From contig PBKF01000010.1 in the NCBI GenBank assembly GCA_002722105.1, positions 1 through 28,950 of the forward strand: a stretch of 28,950 nucleotides of DNA, read 5' to 3'. A program made the position numbers and the translations under genes. This DNA is from Fidelibacterota bacterium (GTDB lineage Bacteria; Marinisomatota; Marinisomatia; Marinisomatales; UBA1611). The notes under the pieces were generated by a model. It saw nothing but the letters and a program-made list of their open reading frames with translations, did not search any database and was not told where the DNA came from. Positions 15,762-25,425 of this stretch are shown here, in pieces. Each line of letters begins with the position of its first letter. The stretch's first letter is position 1.

Positions 15762-16409
15762 ATGATAATTGCTATAGACGGTCCATCAGCTTCTGGAAAG
15801 AGTACTACTGCTAAGGGAGTTGCTGAAAAACTAGGAATTACTCACTTGAATACAGGTTCTATGTATCGTGCAGTTACACTGGCGCTCCTGGAAGCTGGTA
15901 TTCATCCTGATGATGAAACTAAGGTTAAAGATTTTATAGCTGAATTGGATATCCGATTTGATGAATCTAATCAAATTCATTTAAATGAAAGAAATATTTC
16001 AAAGGATATTCGCTCAGAAAATATTTCATTACGGGTTAGTGCAGTAAGTGCACTTTCGGCTGTCAGAGAGAAAATGGTAATAGCACAACGGGATATTGCA
16101 GGTAAAAAGGATTGCGTTTTGGAAGGTCGGGATATTGGAACGGTTGTATTTCCAAATGCAGATCACAAATTTTTTCTGATAGCAGATGTTAAAGTAAGAG
16201 CAGAAAGAAGATTAAAAGATCTTGAAAAAATAAATGAGACAAAAAATATCTCAGATTTGATAGAAGATATTAAACGGCGTGATGAGATTGACTCATCTAG
16301 AGAACATTCACCTCTGAGGCAAGCAGATGATGCCATACCGATTGATACAAGTGATCTAACAATTGATGAGCAAATTGAAAAAATCATTAACATAATAAAC
16401 AAAAAATAA
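15762..16409 (+). CDS. cmk: Cytidylate kinase
   Basis: Phosphorylates CMP and dCMP to the diphosphates using ATP. From ATG 15762 the product has 215 residues and starts IIAIDGPSASGKSTTAKGVA, with the Walker A P-loop at residues 7-15. LNTGSMYRAVTLALLE, VLEGRDIGTVVFPNADHKFFL and the lid-like RRDEIDSSREHSPLRQADDA follow, all diagnostic. A TTG frame starts three codons earlier (15753), but the ATG places the P-loop at the usual distance from the N-terminus. It is directly followed by rpsA (15-base gap), the widely conserved cmk-rpsA pair. Confidence 0.96.
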   Translation: MIIAIDGPSASGKSTTAKGVAEKLGITHLNTGSMYRAVTLALLEAGIHPDDETKVKDFIAELDIRFDESNQIHLNERNISKDIRSENISLRVSAVSALSAVREKMVIAQRDIAGKKDCVLEGRDIGTVVFPNADHKFFLIADVKVRAERRLKDLEKINETKNISDLIEDIKRRDEIDSSREHSPLRQADDAIPIDTSDLTIDEQIEKIINIINKK

Positions 16410-16424
16410 GGAAACATCACAAGT

Positions 16425-18362
16425 ATGTTTGAAGAGCAAAATTTAGAACAGGCAGTTGAAGAGACTTTAGAAGTAACTGAGAATAAAGTTACTGAGGGAG
16501 TCAGCGATGAATTGCCTACTGCCCAGCCTGTTGCGGAGATAAAGGACTATTTAAACCCGGAATTATTTCATGATGTCCGTATTGTGGGACAATCTGAAAT
16601 TGATGCACAATCTAGCGATATAGAAGTTAGTTCCGAACTAGAAAAACTATACTCAAGTACTCTAGGTGATATATCTGAACATTCTTTAATTAATGGTCGT
16701 GTTGTCGGAATGAATGAACGGGAAATTCTTATCGATATTGGATTTAAATCAGAAGGAATTATTGACCGTAACGAATTTGATGATAAAGATCTTCCTGTCA
16801 TTGGAGATCAAGTTGAAGTCTTTTTGGAGTTTATTGAAGATGCCAGTGGTAACACAATCCTATCTAAAGAAAAAGCAGATTTTATGCGACGGTGGAGAGA
16901 ACTTCGAGAAGCATTCGAAAATGAAACAATTATTACAGGGAAAATTGTCCGTCGAATCAAAGGCGGTATGATAGTTGACTTGGGCGTTGTTCAAGCCTTT
17001 CTCCCTGGTTCCCAGGTAGATGTCAGACCGATCCAAGACTTTGAAATTTATGTGGAAAAAGATATTGAAATCAAAATTGTAAAATTCAACGAAGCACGTA
17101 AGAATATCGTTGTTTCTCATAAAATTATTCTGGAAGAAAGTTTAAAAGAACAACGTGAAGCACTTTTCAAAGAACTAGAAGTTGGCTCCATTTTGGAAGG
17201 CAGAGTTAAAAATATTACAGATTTTGGTGTATTTGTTGATTTAGGCGGTATTGATGGCTTACTGCACATTACAGATCTATCATGGGGTCGAGTGAATCAC
17301 CCTTCAGAAATACTAGATATGAATGATAATATCACTGTCAAAGTCATTGAGTACGATGAAGAAAGAAAACGTGTATCTCTTGGACTAAAACAATTAGTAC
17401 CTCACCCCTGGGACGATGTTGAAATTAAATTTCCCCTTGGAAATGTAGTGAAAGGTAAAGTAGTCAGTTTAACGAATTATGGAAGTTTTATAGAACTAGA
17501 ACCTGGTGTCGAAGGATTAATACATGTCTCAGAAATTTCTTGGACAAAACATATTAAAAATCCTTCTGAGGTATATAAGATGGGTGATGAAGTAGAGGCA
17601 AAAGTCCTTTCGATTGATACAGAGGAACGTAAGATAAGCTTAGGAGTAAAACATTTAACGCCAGATCCTTGGGATGAGATCGAAGAAAAATATATGGTTG
17701 GTACTATTCATAAATGTAAAATCCAAAACTTGACCCAATTTGGTGCATTCGCTGAATTGGAAGAAGGAATTGATGGATTAATACATGTTTCTGATCTTTC
17801 CTGGACTAAAGTTATTAAACATCCTAAAGAACTTGTAGAAAAAGGCCAGGAAATTGAAGTTAGAATATTAGAAGTTTCAAGAGAAAATCGTCGCATCTCC
17901 CTAGGTTATAGACAAGTGCTTGATGACCCTTGGTCAGGTATAGTTGAACACTATGAAGCTGGTAAAGAAGTTAGCGGTGAAATTATTCGAGTATTAGATA
18001 AAGGTATTATTATCCAGTTGGAAATGGAAGTTGAGGGAATCATTCCATTTGGTAAAATGTCTAAAAGGGATCGAAAAGTTTTGGCCGGGCAATATGAAGT
18101 GGGAGCAAATCTTTCCGGTATTGTAATGAAAGTTTCGCCAGAAGATAAAAAAGTTGTTCTTTATAAAGAAGAACTGGCTGGTACTGCTAAATCTACTTCG
18201 GCAGCAGATGAAGTTAAACAATACTTGAAAAATCAAGATACAGATTCCGGTGAAAAACTTGATTTACCTCAAGAACTATTAGAATTAGCTAGTGAAGCAG
18301 AAAAAGATGGCGTACCAGATGAATCTGGTGATTCTGAACCTGAAACTGAAGTAAAAGAATAA
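16425..18362 (+). CDS. rpsA: 30S ribosomal protein S1
   Basis: Ribosomal S1 binds mRNA on the small subunit and helps initiation, especially on messages without strong Shine-Dalgarno sites, as most here appear to be. The 645 residues hold six S1 (OB) repeats at about 85-150, 168-234, 252-323, 337-408, 424-495 and 511-581. Repeats 3 to 5 are the most canonical (for example GRVKNITDFGVFVDLGG and GLIHVSDLSW). An acidic 80-residue N-terminal extension and an acidic 60-residue C-terminal tail flank them; the N-terminal part is long compared with E. coli S1. AAGGA at 16408-16412 is 12 bases from the ATG, far for a ribosome-binding site. Confidence 0.95.
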   Translation: MFEEQNLEQAVEETLEVTENKVTEGVSDELPTAQPVAEIKDYLNPELFHDVRIVGQSEIDAQSSDIEVSSELEKLYSSTLGDISEHSLINGRVVGMNEREILIDIGFKSEGIIDRNEFDDKDLPVIGDQVEVFLEFIEDASGNTILSKEKADFMRRWRELREAFENETIITGKIVRRIKGGMIVDLGVVQAFLPGSQVDVRPIQDFEIYVEKDIEIKIVKFNEARKNIVVSHKIILEESLKEQREALFKELEVGSILEGRVKNITDFGVFVDLGGIDGLLHITDLSWGRVNHPSEILDMNDNITVKVIEYDEERKRVSLGLKQLVPHPWDDVEIKFPLGNVVKGKVVSLTNYGSFIELEPGVEGLIHVSEISWTKHIKNPSEVYKMGDEVEAKVLSIDTEERKISLGVKHLTPDPWDEIEEKYMVGTIHKCKIQNLTQFGAFAELEEGIDGLIHVSDLSWTKVIKHPKELVEKGQEIEVRILEVSRENRRISLGYRQVLDDPWSGIVEHYEAGKEVSGEIIRVLDKGIIIQLEMEVEGIIPFGKMSKRDRKVLAGQYEVGANLSGIVMKVSPEDKKVVLYKEELAGTAKSTSAADEVKQYLKNQDTDSGEKLDLPQELLELASEAEKDGVPDESGDSEPETEVKE

Positions 18363-18389
18363 CAACTATCCAATGGGTAATGTCCGAGT

Positions 18390-19367
18390 ATGGTACTGAA
18401 AAAACCCATTGATTCTCAATTCAGTCAAAAGATAACCCTACCCTTAGGAGCTTTCAGCCTTGCATTGCTATTGTGGATCTTCGTTGTCTCTGGGAACGAG
18501 TATGTTATGGCGATAGATCTGCCAATAGAGGCTAGGAACTTAAGCGCTCAAAAAGCACATAGAGAAGAAGTGCCGCAGTTTGCAAGTGTTAGATTAAGGG
18601 GTACCGGCCGTGAATTATTTAAAACATTTCTTATTAAAAACTATGTAGGTTTTAAAGTGGTTTTAGATCTTGAAGGTATTTCACAAGAATATGAATTTGT
18701 ACTTAATGATTATTTTGAGAAATATCCACAAAAGATAGTTTTACCTTCTAATTTCAATTTGTCTTTTGTGGAAGTTGTGTACCCTAACCGTATCAAGATA
18801 AGTTTAGATGAATACCAAGTTAAAACAGTACCTGTTTTAGCAAATATAATTGTTCAACCATCACCAGGTTACATACAGGTTGGGGAAACAGTAATTTCAC
18901 CAGATAAAATCGATATAGCTGGCCCGAAAAAAGAATTAGCTTTAATTAACCACGTTGAAACTATTTATGATACAATTATTGATATTGCCACATCCCTAGA
19001 TGGTAATATTAATATAGAATCATTTGGCCGGCTAATTGATTATTCTGAAGATGCAGTTAATGTGGCAATCAATATCCAGGAAATAGGGGAAAGAATAATT
19101 GTAGACATACCTGTACAAGTAATTAACATTCCACAAAAAATTAGGGTTTTTCCTTCTCCTCAAACAGTTTCATTAACAGTAGTTGGTGGTGTCCAACGTA
19201 TTGCAAAGTTGAGTCCGGATGATATAGATATCATTATCGATTTTAATAATTGGAACCACCAAATCCAGTTTTACGAACCTGAAGTAGTAATTCCAAATGA
19301 TGTTTTAGAATGGGGAGATATTTCTCCAAGAAGCTTAGAAATGGGTGTAGCTCGTGAAGTACAATGA
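18390..19367 (+). CDS. YbbR-domain membrane-anchored protein
   Basis: A 325-residue protein with one N-terminal membrane helix (about 16-34; LGAFSLALLLWIFVVSG) followed by an extracytoplasmic region of YbbR-like repeats. The typical pattern NEYVMAIDLPIEARNL opens the first repeat; IKISLDEYQVKTVPVLANI and PGYIQVGETVISPDKIDIAGP, and later RIIVDIPVQVINIPQ, mark others. In Firmicutes the YbbR protein CdaR regulates the c-di-AMP synthase CdaA, but no cdaA is adjacent here, so that role is not assumed. It is 27 bases after rpsA, and its stop overlaps the tsaD start (ATGA). Confidence 0.82.
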   Translation: MVLKKPIDSQFSQKITLPLGAFSLALLLWIFVVSGNEYVMAIDLPIEARNLSAQKAHREEVPQFASVRLRGTGRELFKTFLIKNYVGFKVVLDLEGISQEYEFVLNDYFEKYPQKIVLPSNFNLSFVEVVYPNRIKISLDEYQVKTVPVLANIIVQPSPGYIQVGETVISPDKIDIAGPKKELALINHVETIYDTIIDIATSLDGNINIESFGRLIDYSEDAVNVAINIQEIGERIIVDIPVQVINIPQKIRVFPSPQTVSLTVVGGVQRIAKLSPDDIDIIIDFNNWNHQIQFYEPEVVIPNDVLEWGDISPRSLEMGVAREVQ

Positions 19368-20353
19368 GTATTTTAGGTATTGAAACTTCTTGTGATGAAA
19401 CTGCAGCCAGCATTTGCAGAGAAGGTCGTATTCTTTCCAGTGTTGTCAGCTCACAAGTAATCCATTCCAAATTTGGAGGTGTAGTCCCTGAAATTGCATC
19501 CCGAGAGCATGAAAAACTCCTTAATTATATTGTCCATCAGGCAGTAGATGAAGCCAAATGTAGATTAGAAAATTTAAAAGCAATTTCAGTTACTGCAGGT
19601 CCAGGTTTAGCTGGTACATTATTGACTGGAGTCAGTTTTGCCAAAGGATTAGGTATGGCACTTAATATTTCCGTTCTACCAATTAATCATCTCGAAGCTC
19701 ATATATTTGCAAACTTTTTGGCTGACCCAACTCTGGAATTTCCATTTGTATGTCTTTTAGTCTCAGGTGGTCATACTCAATTATGGTATGTTCTAAATAT
19801 GAGTGATTACCGATTATTAGGAGAAACTAGAGATGATGCCGCAGGAGAAGCATTTGATAAAGGTGCAAGAATTATGGGTTTAGGTTACCCTGGTGGTCCT
19901 GCTATTGAAAAAGAAGCAAAGGGTGGAAATCCTTTGGCAGTGAGTTTTCCTCTTGGTCTGATGGGTAAAAAATCACTGGAATTTAGTTTCAGTGGTCTAA
20001 AAACATCATTGCTTTACTTTATGGATAGATTTCAAGAGAGAGAAGATTTATCAATCAAAGATGTAATTGCAAGCTATCAACAGGCAATAATTGATACACT
20101 TGTTGAAAAAACAAGAAGAGCATTGAATAAAACTAATTGTAATACTTGTGTGATTGCAGGTGGTGTGGCGGCAAATAACAGATTGCGGAAAAATTTGCAT
20201 ATTGCATTACCAAATGCTCGGATTATTTTTCCTGATTTATTGTATTGTACGGATAATGCTGCAATGGTGAGTTACTTAGGTGAACTGAAATTTCAGAAGG
20301 GAGAATCAGTGTCCCTGGATTTTGGCATACAACCTAATTTAAAGTTGGTATAA
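19364..20353 (+). CDS. tsaD: tRNA N6-threonylcarbamoyladenosine synthase subunit TsaD
   Basis: TsaD transfers the threonylcarbamoyl group to A37 of tRNAs that read ANN codons, working with TsaB and TsaE. The 329 residues start SILGIETSCDETAASI and include GGVVPEIASREHE, TAGPGLAGTLLTG and the metal-binding NHLEAH (H109, H113). LVSGGHTQLW, AAGEAFDKGARIMGLGYPGGP, IAGGVAANNRLR and CTDNAAMV follow. Length is standard. It overlaps the YbbR gene by 4 bp, and the VWA-like gene begins 2 bases after its stop. Confidence 0.97.
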   Translation: MSILGIETSCDETAASICREGRILSSVVSSQVIHSKFGGVVPEIASREHEKLLNYIVHQAVDEAKCRLENLKAISVTAGPGLAGTLLTGVSFAKGLGMALNISVLPINHLEAHIFANFLADPTLEFPFVCLLVSGGHTQLWYVLNMSDYRLLGETRDDAAGEAFDKGARIMGLGYPGGPAIEKEAKGGNPLAVSFPLGLMGKKSLEFSFSGLKTSLLYFMDRFQEREDLSIKDVIASYQQAIIDTLVEKTRRALNKTNCNTCVIAGGVAANNRLRKNLHIALPNARIIFPDLLYCTDNAAMVSYLGELKFQKGESVSLDFGIQPNLKLV

Positions 20354-20355
20354 AC

Positions 20356-22461
20356 TTGAATTTATCTTTTTCATCTCCCGGTCAGGAATTTTGGCTGATT
20401 TTATTATTGTGTATATCGGGATTATATTATTCATACTTTAAGGTTAAGAATCATTCAAACATCCAAATATTACTAATACTGAGAGGATTATTATTCTTTG
20501 TTTTAATTATTATGTTTCTGGATCCAAAACTTGAATTTATTAAAACAACTTATAAAGATATGAATTGGCACCTATATGTTGATAGGTCTTTAAGTATGTC
20601 TTACCATTCTCAACCTTCAGTTGGTGCTCTGATATCTGAAATTGATGCAATAATTGAAAGGATAGAAGATAAAAATATACCGTTGAAAATATTTGGGTTT
20701 GGAACTGTTTTAGATACAAATTGGATATTTGGAAATAAAAAAATTCAAGAGGGTTCTACTAATCTTGGTGAAGTACTAGATCATATTCGTTTAAATGAAA
20801 ATAATGCGCTTGCAGGCTCTATAATTGTTACAGATGGACAAATTAATTTAGGTCAAGATATTCCGACTCACGATTTAAAGATATCTTCACCCATTCATAT
20901 AATTGGTGTAGGTAATAAAACTCCTATGGTAGATGTAGCTATTAATTCGATTGATACTTCTCCGTACATAATAAAAGGAGAAGATACGGATTTAGATGTT
21001 ACAATAAGTAGCTATGGAAAGATAAACCAGCGTGTTAATCTCACTATTTATTCTGACAATAAGTTGGTGGGGTCAAAAGTAGTTAATGTTTTAGGTGGTG
21101 GTAGTTTGGAAAAAGTGCGATTTAGAATTAACCCTCAACAATCAGGATCAGTCAATTACAAAGTACAGGTTAGTACTCTTTCAGATGAAATAAATATACA
21201 AAACAATAAACAAGTTGTACCAATTCAAGTGTTAAAGAATGAATATGCTGTGGCAATTATTACCGGGGCTCCGAATTTTAATACTAGGATTTTAAAAAAT
21301 ATATTAGCAAAACACCCTGAGTATAAAATTGATCATTTTGTTTTAAATAATTCTGGGTATAGAAAATCATTAAAACAGTTCTGGGATAGAAAATATGACC
21401 TGATCATTTTCGATAATAATCCAGTTAATGCTAATGAAAAAGAATGGAATTCTTATCTGAAAATTTTTGCAAAAAAATTGATTTCACATCAATCTAGTTT
21501 AGCCTTTTTTCCAGGTGATGATATTCATGAATCCACCACAAAATCATTTTTATCTCTGATGGATTTAAATTTCAACGATCCTTTGATGGATATAGGTTTG
21601 TTTTACGATTGGAATATCAGTTCACAATGGAATACTTATTTTCCTTTTAATCCAATTAATCACAGTGATTTTGATATAAATAAATTTCCGCCTTTAAAAA
21701 TCACATTTGAATTAGATTCTGCTAATGTAGCAACTTTAGCATATTATTCAATTTCTGAAGTTAATATACCTTTATTGGTCCTAGGAGAAAAAACACCAAT
21801 ACGATTCATGGTTTGGGCTTCTTCCAATTTAAACAATATTTATTATAAAACTATAAACACAGAATTATCAGAATTAGTACAACTTTTAATTAATCCGGTT
21901 TTTTCATGGTTAATGAGGACCGGTAATGGTCAGGATTTTTATTTCAGATCAGATAAAAATTCTTATCAGCAGGGAGAACAGGTTACGATCACGGGAAAAC
22001 ACATCCAAGATAGTAAAATTATGGCTGAAGGGTTTATTCATATCTATAGTGATGGCTCCAAAATCAATTCAAAACCTATAAAATATGATAAGAATACAGG
22101 TTTATATAATGGCCAATTTTGGGCATCTCAATCTGGAGAACTAGAATATGATGTTGAATTCACTCAAGATAACCAGCAAGTAACTGTAAGTAAAGGATCA
22201 ATCCAGGTTCAAGAAAGCCAATTAGAACTCAATCATGTATATTTGAATAAGAATCTATTGAAAAGAATAGCAGATTTAAGTGACGGAACGTTTAGAACTT
22301 GGGATGATCGAAATTCAATAATTACCCAAATAAATAATGAAACTAAAATCGAAAATGCATATTCAAGAGTTAAATTAAATTTTAATCGATTTATGATTTT
22401 ATTCCTAATTGTTATCTTAACTTCGGAATGGTTGCTAAGAAGAAAAATGGGTTTTATGTGA
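20356..22461 (+). CDS. Membrane-anchored VWA-like protein, unknown function
   Basis: A 701-residue protein. Two N-terminal membrane helices (about 11-28 and 37-54) are followed by a von Willebrand A-like domain with a metal-adhesion motif D76-R-S78-L-S80 (HLYVDRSLSMS) and a later TDGQ (SIIVTDGQINLG). Next come Ig-like or CARDB-like beta segments (about 195-290), a Rossmann/amidotransferase-like region (YAVAIITGAPNFNTRILKNI onward), more beta-rich sequence, and a C-terminal helix (about 680-697) ending in RRK. Similar large VWA proteins with this layout occur across Bacteroidota and relatives, with no settled role. The start is TTG at 20356; no ATG gives a sensible N-terminus. The position between tsaD and ugd is not informative. 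Confidence 0.7.
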   Translation: MNLSFSSPGQEFWLILLLCISGLYYSYFKVKNHSNIQILLILRGLLFFVLIIMFLDPKLEFIKTTYKDMNWHLYVDRSLSMSYHSQPSVGALISEIDAIIERIEDKNIPLKIFGFGTVLDTNWIFGNKKIQEGSTNLGEVLDHIRLNENNALAGSIIVTDGQINLGQDIPTHDLKISSPIHIIGVGNKTPMVDVAINSIDTSPYIIKGEDTDLDVTISSYGKINQRVNLTIYSDNKLVGSKVVNVLGGGSLEKVRFRINPQQSGSVNYKVQVSTLSDEINIQNNKQVVPIQVLKNEYAVAIITGAPNFNTRILKNILAKHPEYKIDHFVLNNSGYRKSLKQFWDRKYDLIIFDNNPVNANEKEWNSYLKIFAKKLISHQSSLAFFPGDDIHESTTKSFLSLMDLNFNDPLMDIGLFYDWNISSQWNTYFPFNPINHSDFDINKFPPLKITFELDSANVATLAYYSISEVNIPLLVLGEKTPIRFMVWASSNLNNIYYKTINTELSELVQLLINPVFSWLMRTGNGQDFYFRSDKNSYQQGEQVTITGKHIQDSKIMAEGFIHIYSDGSKINSKPIKYDKNTGLYNGQFWASQSGELEYDVEFTQDNQQVTVSKGSIQVQESQLELNHVYLNKNLLKRIADLSDGTFRTWDDRNSIITQINNETKIENAYSRVKLNFNRFMILFLIVILTSEWLLRRKMGFM

Positions 22462-22506
22462 TTATTTAGGTAGGAATTATTGGCTCGTAGTTTAAAAATA
22501 ATATTC

Positions 22507-22511
22507 AAGGA
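22507..22511 (+). promoter_or_regulatory. Ribosome-binding site deciding the TTG start of ugd
   Basis: AAGGA sits 6 bases before TTG 22518. Good Shine-Dalgarno sites are rare in this window, so this one supports the TTG as the true start. The encoded residues run straight into the Rossmann motif, leaving no room for a later start. Confidence 0.5.
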
Positions 22512-22517
22512 AATAGA

Positions 22518-23840
22518 TTGCTAATAATATCTGTAATTGGAACTGGTTATGTAGGACTTGTAAGTGGTGCAGGTATATCAGATTTTGGTCATAGAGTTAT
22601 TTGTGCTGATATTTCTGAATCTAAAATAAAATCTTTAATAGAGGGTGAAATACCTATTTATGAGCCAGGATTAGATGATTTGGTAAAACGAAATGTAAAT
22701 GCTGGTAGATTATCTTTTTCAACAGATATTGATACAGCTATTCATCAGGCTGATGTAGTTTTTATTGCTGTGGGTACTCCACAGGGAAAGAGCGGTAATG
22801 CAGATATTTCTGCAGTTGAATCTGTAGCAAGGACAATTAGTAAAAACATTAATGGATATAAAGTGATATGTACAAAAAGCACTGTACCAATTGGTACCGG
22901 GCAGCGGATAAAGGAATTGATTAGTGAAAATATCCCAGATGGAGGAGAATTTGATTACGTCTCAAACCCTGAATTTTTAAGAGAAGGATCTGCCGTCAAA
23001 GATTTTCTATGGCCGGATCGTGTTGTTATTGGAGCTACAAGTGATAGAGCTTTTAAAATTATGCGGGAAGTCTATCGTCCACTTTATGTAAATGAAAAAC
23101 CCATGCTTCATACCAACATAGCCACAGCAGAAATGATAAAATATGCATCAAATGCGTTCCTTGCATTAAAAATTAGTTACATCAATGAGATAGCAAATTT
23201 GTGTGAAGCTAGCGGCGCAGATGTTCATCAAGTTGCAAAAGCTATGGGTCAAGATGGGCGCATAAGTGCAAAATTTTTGCATCCTGGCCCTGGGTTTGGT
23301 GGTTCATGTTTCCCAAAGGATATAAATGCGCTAGCAGCATTTGCCAATAAAAAAGAATTGCCCATAAAAACTATTGAAGCTGCAATTGAAACAAATGAAA
23401 TTCAAAAATCAAGAATGGTTTCAAAATTGAAAAAAATGATGAACGATGATTTTAGTGGAAAAACAGTTGCAATCCTGGGTCTGGCATTTAAACCAAATAC
23501 AGATGATGTTCGTGAATCTTCATCTATCCAAATGATTCATGAAATACAAGAAGGTGGAGGTAGTATCCGTGCTTTTGATCCCATTGCGAATGATTCTATG
23601 AAAGAGATTATTCCTGATATAAAGTATGTTGATTCATGGGAAGAAGCTTGCAGGGATGCAGACTCTGCTACAATCATGACCGAATGGAATGAGTTTCGTG
23701 GTATGGATCTAGATCGGTTAAAAACTCTTTTGTCTAATCCAATTGTTCTAGATACGAGAAATATTTTAAGCATTGAAAAATTAACCAAACTTGGGTTTAC
23801 TTTTGATAATGTAGGACGAAAAATAGTACATGAAAATTGA
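22518..23840 (+). CDS. ugd: UDP-glucose 6-dehydrogenase
   Basis: Oxidises UDP-glucose to UDP-glucuronate with NAD+, a precursor for acidic surface polysaccharides. The 440 residues begin with the NAD-binding motif ISVIGTGYVGLVSGAG, and contain VFIAVGTPQGKSG, VICTKSTVPIGTG and NPEFLREGSAVKDF. The catalytic cysteine is C264 in GFGGSCFPKDI, with LAFKPNTDDVRESSS in the C-terminal domain. The TTG start is backed by AAGGA upstream. It opens the sugar-nucleotide group and overlaps rmlC by 11 bp. Close relatives that oxidise UDP-N-acetylsugars are less likely given the sequence length and motifs. Confidence 0.94.
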   Translation: MLIISVIGTGYVGLVSGAGISDFGHRVICADISESKIKSLIEGEIPIYEPGLDDLVKRNVNAGRLSFSTDIDTAIHQADVVFIAVGTPQGKSGNADISAVESVARTISKNINGYKVICTKSTVPIGTGQRIKELISENIPDGGEFDYVSNPEFLREGSAVKDFLWPDRVVIGATSDRAFKIMREVYRPLYVNEKPMLHTNIATAEMIKYASNAFLALKISYINEIANLCEASGADVHQVAKAMGQDGRISAKFLHPGPGFGGSCFPKDINALAAFANKKELPIKTIEAAIETNEIQKSRMVSKLKKMMNDDFSGKTVAILGLAFKPNTDDVRESSSIQMIHEIQEGGGSIRAFDPIANDSMKEIIPDIKYVDSWEEACRDADSATIMTEWNEFRGMDLDRLKTLLSNPIVLDTRNILSIEKLTKLGFTFDNVGRKIVHEN

Positions 23841-24375
23841 GGGCACTTCTCTTCTAGATCTAAAATTGATTTCACCAGATATTTATGATGATGAAAGAGG
23901 CTATTTTTTTGAATCATATAAAACACCTTTATTCAAAGAATATGGTTTACCTTACGATTTTCCACAGGATAATGAAGTTAAATCAAAAAAAGGTGTTTTG
24001 AGAGGGCTTCATTATCAGTTGTTAAATCCACAAGGTAAATTAATTCGAGTTGTTTCAGGTGCCATTTTCGATGTTGCAGTTGATGTCAGAAAAGGTTCTC
24101 CGAACTTTGGATGTTATGAAAGTAAAATTTTAACTTCAGAGAATAAAAAAATGCTCTATGTTCCTGAAGGATTTGCTCATGGCTATTTAGTCCTATCGGA
24201 TGAAGCAATTGTTACCTACAAATGCACAGATATTTACTATCCTGATGATCAACATGGCATTCTTTGGAATGATCCGGATATAGGAATTGATTGGAACAAT
24301 GACAATCCTATTTTATCTCAAAAAGATCAGATACTTCCTATATTGAGCAAACAAACTTATTTACCAGAATTTTGA
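23830..24375 (+). CDS. rmlC: dTDP-4-dehydrorhamnose 3,5-epimerase
   Basis: Epimerises dTDP-4-keto-6-deoxyglucose at C3 and C5, the third step to dTDP-L-rhamnose. The 181 residues show the cupin landmarks [28 protein letters not shown] with catalytic H61, [27 protein letters not shown], and [20 protein letters not shown] with Tyr130. Length is typical. Gene order ugd-rmlC-rmlB-rmlA is compact (11-bp overlap, then 1- and 2-base gaps). The reductase RmlD needed to finish rhamnose is not in the window. Confidence 0.95.
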   Translation: MKIEGTSLLDLKLISPDIYDDERGYFFESYKTPLFKEYGLPYDFPQDNEVKSKKGVLRGLHYQLLNPQGKLIRVVSGAIFDVAVDVRKGSPNFGCYESKILTSENKKMLYVPEGFAHGYLVLSDEAIVTYKCTDIYYPDDQHGILWNDPDIGIDWNNDNPILSQKDQILPILSKQTYLPEF

Positions 24376-24376
24376 T

Positions 24377-25423
24377 ATGAAAACTTATCTCGTTACAGGT
24401 GGGTCTGGATTTATTGGTTCTAATTTTATTCGTTTCATTATGGAACAGAATGAAACTTTCCGGCTTATTAATCTTGATAAATTAACATACGCAGGGAGCC
24501 CAAATAATTTAGATGATTTAACTAAAGAGTATTATACATTCAAAAAAGGTGACATATGTGATAAAGTTTTAGTTAAATCACTCTTTGATGAATACCAATT
24601 TGATGCTGTGATTCACTTTGCTGCAGAAAGCCATGTAGATCGATCCATTGATGGGCCAGCAGAGTTTATTCAAACAAATATTGTTGGCACTCTGAATCTA
24701 TTAGAATGCGCAAGAAGTTATTACAATAAAGGTAAAAAAAAGGATTTCAGATTTTTACATGTTTCCACTGACGAAGTTTACGGATCTTTAGGCAATGATG
24801 GAAAATTTCTAGAAACTACGCCGTATGATCCAAGTTCTCCATATTCTGCATCGAAAGCGGGATCGGATCATTTAGTTCGCGCATGGAATAGAACTTTTGG
24901 ACTGCCCACTCTTATTACGAATTGTTCTAATAATTATGGTCCTTATCAATTTCCCGAAAAATTAATTCCGTTGATTATTATTAATTGTATGCATGAAAAG
25001 CCACTACCAATTTACGGAAAAGGTGAAAATGTAAGAGATTGGCTTTTTGTCAGAGACCATTGCGAAGCAATTTATACTGTTTTGAATAAGGGCGCTGTAG
25101 GGGAAACATACAATATTAGTGGGAATAATGAGATTAGAAATATTGATGTGGTAAAAACAATATGTACTCAACTAGATGAAATACATCCTTCACCTTTTGG
25201 AAAATCTTATTTAGATCTCATTACATTTGTTACAGATCGTCCGGGTCATGATTTTAGGTACGCAATTGATGCAACTAAAATTCAAACAAAATTAGGATGG
25301 TCGCCAAAAGAATCGTTTGAATCAGGTATTAAGAAAACAATTAATTGGTACTTAGATAATCCTAATTGGTGGACTGAAATACAAAATAAAATCTATCAAC
25401 AGCAAAGACTAGGAGTTCTTTAG
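24377..25423 (+). CDS. rmlB: dTDP-glucose 4,6-dehydratase
   Basis: Extended short-chain dehydrogenase that converts dTDP-glucose to dTDP-4-keto-6-deoxyglucose. The 348 residues contain the NAD motif [15 protein letters not shown] (7-20), [15 protein letters not shown] and the catalytic [10 protein letters not shown] (T131, D132, E133). The [11 protein letters not shown]yr-Lys pair (Y156, K160), [18 protein letters not shown] and [13 protein letters not shown] follow. It lies one base after rmlC and two before rmlA. Confidence 0.96.
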   Translation: MKTYLVTGGSGFIGSNFIRFIMEQNETFRLINLDKLTYAGSPNNLDDLTKEYYTFKKGDICDKVLVKSLFDEYQFDAVIHFAAESHVDRSIDGPAEFIQTNIVGTLNLLECARSYYNKGKKKDFRFLHVSTDEVYGSLGNDGKFLETTPYDPSSPYSASKAGSDHLVRAWNRTFGLPTLITNCSNNYGPYQFPEKLIPLIIINCMHEKPLPIYGKGENVRDWLFVRDHCEAIYTVLNKGAVGETYNISGNNEIRNIDVVKTICTQLDEIHPSPFGKSYLDLITFVTDRPGHDFRYAIDATKIQTKLGWSPKESFESGIKKTINWYLDNPNWWTEIQNKIYQQQRLGVL

Positions 25424-25425
25424 GA

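Noticed and set aside
16163..16420. Minus-strand open frame antisense to the 3' half of cmk
   Set aside because: cmk is unmistakable on the plus strand; the antisense product is a low-complexity Ser/Ile-rich shadow.
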